DNA of 38,071 nucleotides, taken from NCBI GenBank assembly GCA_018260475.1, contig JAGLBA010000018.1:1-38071 (forward strand), given 5' to 3'. The notes under the pieces are model-generated. The model saw only the letters and a list, made by a program, of their open reading frames with translations, did not search any database and was not told the DNA's origin. A program made the translations under genes and the position numbers. This document shows positions 35,478 to 38,071 of the stretch, in pieces. This DNA is from Chryseobacterium sp. GTDB lineage: Bacteria > Bacteroidota > Bacteroidia > Flavobacteriales > Weeksellaceae. Within the stretch, counting starts at the first letter, position 1. Every line of letters begins with the position of its first letter.

Positions 35478-35867
35478 ATGAGTTCCATATTCACAAAAAT
35501 CGTCCACGGAGAAATCCCTTCGTACAAAATCGCTGAAGACGAAAATTATTTGGCTTTTTTAGATGCAATGCCATTGGTAGAAGGCCATGTCCTGGTAATT
35601 CCAAAAAAAGAAACCGATTTTATTTTTGACATCGAAACCGAGGAATATAAAGGTTTGTGGGCATTTGCTCAAAAAGTAGCCAAGAAATTGACGGCGACCT
35701 ATCAAGACAAGAGAATTGCCGTGGCGGTGCTCGGTTTAGAAGTTCCACATGCGCATATCCATCTCGTTCCGATAGGAAAAATGGAGGATCTGAACTTTAA
35801 AAATGAAAGATTGAAGTTTTCCGAAGAAGAATATCGGGAAATTCAAAGTAAAATTTCTAATCATTAA
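35478..35867 (+). CDS. HIT family nucleotide hydrolase
   Basis: A 129-residue histidine-triad protein. The start IFTKIVHGEIPSYKIAED and the catalytic triad HAHIHLVP are typical of the HINT/bacterial HIT branch, which hydrolyses nucleoside phosphoramidates and similar adenylylated compounds. It is cytoplasmic. Some bacteria pair greA with a HIT gene, as here. The exact substrate is not known. Confidence 0.93.
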   Translation: MSSIFTKIVHGEIPSYKIAEDENYLAFLDAMPLVEGHVLVIPKKETDFIFDIETEEYKGLWAFAQKVAKKLTATYQDKRIAVAVLGLEVPHAHIHLVPIGKMEDLNFKNERLKFSEEEYREIQSKISNH

Positions 35868-35925
35868 TTTAAAATAGTGCGGCCACATACGCCGACACTT
35901 TTAACATAAAAAATTGAAAACAAAA

Positions 35926-37116
35926 ATGAGTGCCAACCAATGTTCATTCTGTGGAAGAAAGCGCAGCGAAGTACAGATGCTGATCTCCGGACAAACGGGA
36001 TTCATCTGTGAGAACTGCATAGAGCAGGCGCATTCCATCGTGAAGGATACCGCCTCCGGGCCAACTTCGGCAACCACCCAAAATTTGGACGAACTAAAGA
36101 AGCCTAAGGAAATCAAGGCTTTTCTGGATCAATATATAATAGGACAGGATCAGGCGAAAAAGCAATTGTCCATAGCGGTTTATAACCATTATAAAAGACT
36201 CATCTATGCGCAGCGAGGCGAGAAAGAGAATAAGGATGTGGAGATTGAAAAGTCCAACATCATTATGATTGGTGAAACCGGTACTGGTAAAACGCTTTTG
36301 GCAAAGACCATAGCGCGCGAACTGAATGTTCCGTTTTGCATTGTGGATGCTACTATCCTCACGGAGGCAGGCTATGTGGGCGAAGATGTAGAAAGTATTT
36401 TGTCCCGCCTACTGATGGTAGCTGATTATGATGTAGAGCGCGCTGAAAAAGGGATTGTTTTTATTGATGAAATTGATAAAATCGCAAGAAAATCCGATAA
36501 CCCGAGCATCACCCGCGATGTTTCCGGCGAGGGCGTTCAGCAGGGATTATTAAAACTTTTGGAGGGTAGCATCGTGAATGTACCCCCGCAGGGTGGACGC
36601 AAGCACCCAGATCAAAAATACATCCAAGTAAATACGCAGAACATATTATTTATCGCAGGTGGCGCATTTGATGGAATTAAAGACATCATTGAAAGAAGAC
36701 TGAATAAGCAGGCTATAGGTTTTAGTGCTGAAAAGATTAATAAAATCGATGAGGAAGAATACATCCTGAAGCAATTAAATGCTATAGACCTCCGCAAGTT
36801 CGGATTGATTCCAGAATTGTTGGGTAGATTCCCGATAATTACCTACTTGGAAAAACTCACAAAGGAAACCATGATAAAAATCATGCGTGAGCCAAAAAAC
36901 TCTATTGTTAATCAGTTTATAGAGCTATTTAAAATGGACGGTGTTAAACTTGAATTTACAGACGACGCCATAGATGCCATCGTGGAAGAAACTATGGACA
37001 AAGGTCTTGGAGCTAGAGGCCTGCGTGGTACTACGGAGAAGGTTTTGGAGGACTATATGTATGATATTCAGCCTGGAAAAAAAATAAAATTAACAAAAGA
37101 TAACATTAAATTTTAA
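35926..37116 (+). CDS. clpX: ATP-dependent Clp protease ATP-binding subunit ClpX
   Basis: The AAA+ unfoldase that delivers substrates to ClpP. The 396 residues hold the N-terminal zinc-binding domain (CSFCGRKRSEVQML, then FICENC), Walker A GETGTGKT, the GYVGEDVE pore loop, Walker B VFIDEIDK, the RKH loop GGRKHPDQ, and the C-terminal GARGLRG sensor region. An in-frame TTG at 35914 is rejected in favour of ATG 35926 (MSANQCSFCG). clpP is not adjacent, unlike in many bacteria. Confidence 0.97.
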   Translation: MSANQCSFCGRKRSEVQMLISGQTGFICENCIEQAHSIVKDTASGPTSATTQNLDELKKPKEIKAFLDQYIIGQDQAKKQLSIAVYNHYKRLIYAQRGEKENKDVEIEKSNIIMIGETGTGKTLLAKTIARELNVPFCIVDATILTEAGYVGEDVESILSRLLMVADYDVERAEKGIVFIDEIDKIARKSDNPSITRDVSGEGVQQGLLKLLEGSIVNVPPQGGRKHPDQKYIQVNTQNILFIAGGAFDGIKDIIERRLNKQAIGFSAEKINKIDEEEYILKQLNAIDLRKFGLIPELLGRFPIITYLEKLTKETMIKIMREPKNSIVNQFIELFKMDGVKLEFTDDAIDAIVEETMDKGLGARGLRGTTEKVLEDYMYDIQPGKKIKLTKDNIKF

Positions 37117-37125
37117 TTTTATTCT

Positions 37126-37133
37126 TATATTTG
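37126..37133 (+). promoter_or_regulatory. -7 box (TATATTTG) for the surface protein gene
   Basis: TATATTTG lies 32 bases before the ATG at 37166 and just past the clpX stop. No clear -33 element. Confidence 0.55.
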
Positions 37134-37165
37134 CCGCTTATAGAATTAATAAACACAATCTTAAA

Positions 37166-38071
37166 ATGAAAAAAACTTTACTAACTATTGGTATGCTTGC
37201 CGCAGGCATCAGTGCCAATGCGCAGTTTCTCTCGTATATGGGAGATAAATCTCTATTCTATGTAGGAGAAGGGGCGCTTGTCTATAACGGAGGCGGTATG
37301 AAGACCGTAGGTTCCGGACAAGTAGACAATCACGGAAATATTATGATTGTAGGGTCGAATAATGACGAGCTTGCCACAACTACTGACGGTACTGCTGCGA
37401 AAACCGATGGTGGTAATATTATCCTTCGATTGAATGATGCAGCCAATTTTGCATCATCCACTTATGGTCAACTCTATATTTCTGGTATTCCACAAGGGAA
37501 ATTAAATGGTGTTGTAGATAAGGAGTACAAGACAACTGATTTGGGAGCCTATCAGCAAATGGCCATTCCATTTTTCGAAAAATCTTTTGCCTCTTTGAAT
37601 ACCGAAGTAGGCGGCGGCCTATCAGATGCACGCTGGTCGAATAATGAAGTTCTTAGTACCAATAATATCAAAAGGCGTTCGGATAACATTCCGCTAAGCA
37701 CTACTACTATTAGTACTGGTATTAATAACAAAGGTATGGGTTATGAGTCTAAAGCTACCACTTATTACTATATAGGCAGTAAGTCTTGGGACACTGCAAG
37801 TAAAACCTTTACATTTAAAGGTCGTCCTGTTGCAGCGGGTATATCTGAAACGCTTCAAAATTCTGGTAATGGAATTGACTTTGGGGCAGGTGGAAGTGCT
37901 AGAAATGGTTATGGCGAAAAATATAATACTTACTTAGGAGATCCTTTTGTTACAACAGCTTGGACTGGCGATTACGGTAAATTTATTTATCAATTTGGTA
38001 ATCCTTTTTTCACCAATCTTGATCTTTCGCAAATTGGAGATGAAGATGGTACCAGTTCCACAACTGGAGAT
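37166..38071 (+). CDS. Secreted surface protein, N-terminal part (cut by window end)
   Basis: An open frame of 302 codons without stop runs off the window. It starts with a clear signal peptide (MKKTLLTIGMLAAGISANAQ). The mature part is rich in Gly, Thr, Ser and Asn (GGGMKTVGSGQVDNHGNIM, FKGRPVAAGISE, QFGNPFFTNLDL), as in long T9SS-exported surface proteins of Chryseobacterium. The sorting domain that would prove T9SS export lies beyond the window. It is likely an outer-surface protein. Function unknown. Confidence 0.8.
   Translation, partial: MKKTLLTIGMLAAGISANAQFLSYMGDKSLFYVGEGALVYNGGGMKTVGSGQVDNHGNIMIVGSNNDELATTTDGTAAKTDGGNIILRLNDAANFASSTYGQLYISGIPQGKLNGVVDKEYKTTDLGAYQQMAIPFFEKSFASLNTEVGGGLSDARWSNNEVLSTNNIKRRSDNIPLSTTTISTGINNKGMGYESKATTYYYIGSKSWDTASKTFTFKGRPVAAGISETLQNSGNGIDFGAGGSARNGYGEKYNTYLGDPFVTTAWTGDYGKFIYQFGNPFFTNLDLSQIGDEDGTSSTTGD

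Overview
The window looks like a chromosome segment from a flavobacterium of the Chryseobacterium type (family Weeksellaceae, phylum Bacteroidota). Grounds are the RpoB/RpoC sequences, the DUF3467 gene behind rpoC, cargo of the type IX secretion system (T9SS), TAnnTTTG promoter boxes, and the lack of Shine-Dalgarno sequences. The genus is an inference. No tRNA, rRNA, CRISPR array or complete mobile element was seen.

Layout. 1-2650: a GC-rich repeat end, a small phospholipase-D-fold protein, then lpxK and punA on the minus strand (overlapping, with their own terminator). 2651-3572: no intact gene, but the decayed remains of an IS3-family element and a remnant reading frame. 3573-12562: rpoB, rpoC and a DUF3467 gene, starting from a promoter of their own behind a 352-nt repeat-filled leader and ending at a good terminator. 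No rplKAJL genes precede rpoB. 12682-14920: a small lipoprotein and a broken BNR-repeat T9SS protein. 15439-18379: a secreted nucleotide pyrophosphatase/phosphodiesterase-type enzyme and, convergent to it, a cytoplasmic GH13 alpha-amylase. 18677-30288: a phenylacetate-degradation (paa) operon in the order E-A-B-C-D-G-H-I-J-Z-crotonase. PaaABCE (with PaaD) epoxidises phenylacetyl-CoA, PaaG makes the oxepin, PaaZ opens and oxidises the ring, and PaaJ, the crotonase, PaaH and PaaJ again carry out beta-oxidation, with PaaI as rescue thioesterase. The CoA ligase PaaK and a regulator are not here. PaaZ carries an extra C-terminal DUF1569-like domain. 30569-33166: a block of small membrane-protein genes, at least two of them broken, around an intact winged-helix regulator. 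33177-34716 (minus): a Rieske-like lipoprotein without its cluster ligands, dtd, and a DUF892 ferritin-like protein. 34731-38071: greA, a HIT hydrolase, clpX, and the start of a long secreted surface protein cut by the window edge.

The most unusual signal is in the spacers. Many consist of tandem 7-bp (or 8-bp) repeats in exact register, often ending 0-6 bases before a start codon (rpoC, paaC, paaI, paaJ, paaZ), and in paaH they enter the coding sequence. A second family is a hairpin repeat of about 110 bp with three copies (15050, 18493, 26696), one of them inside the paa operon.
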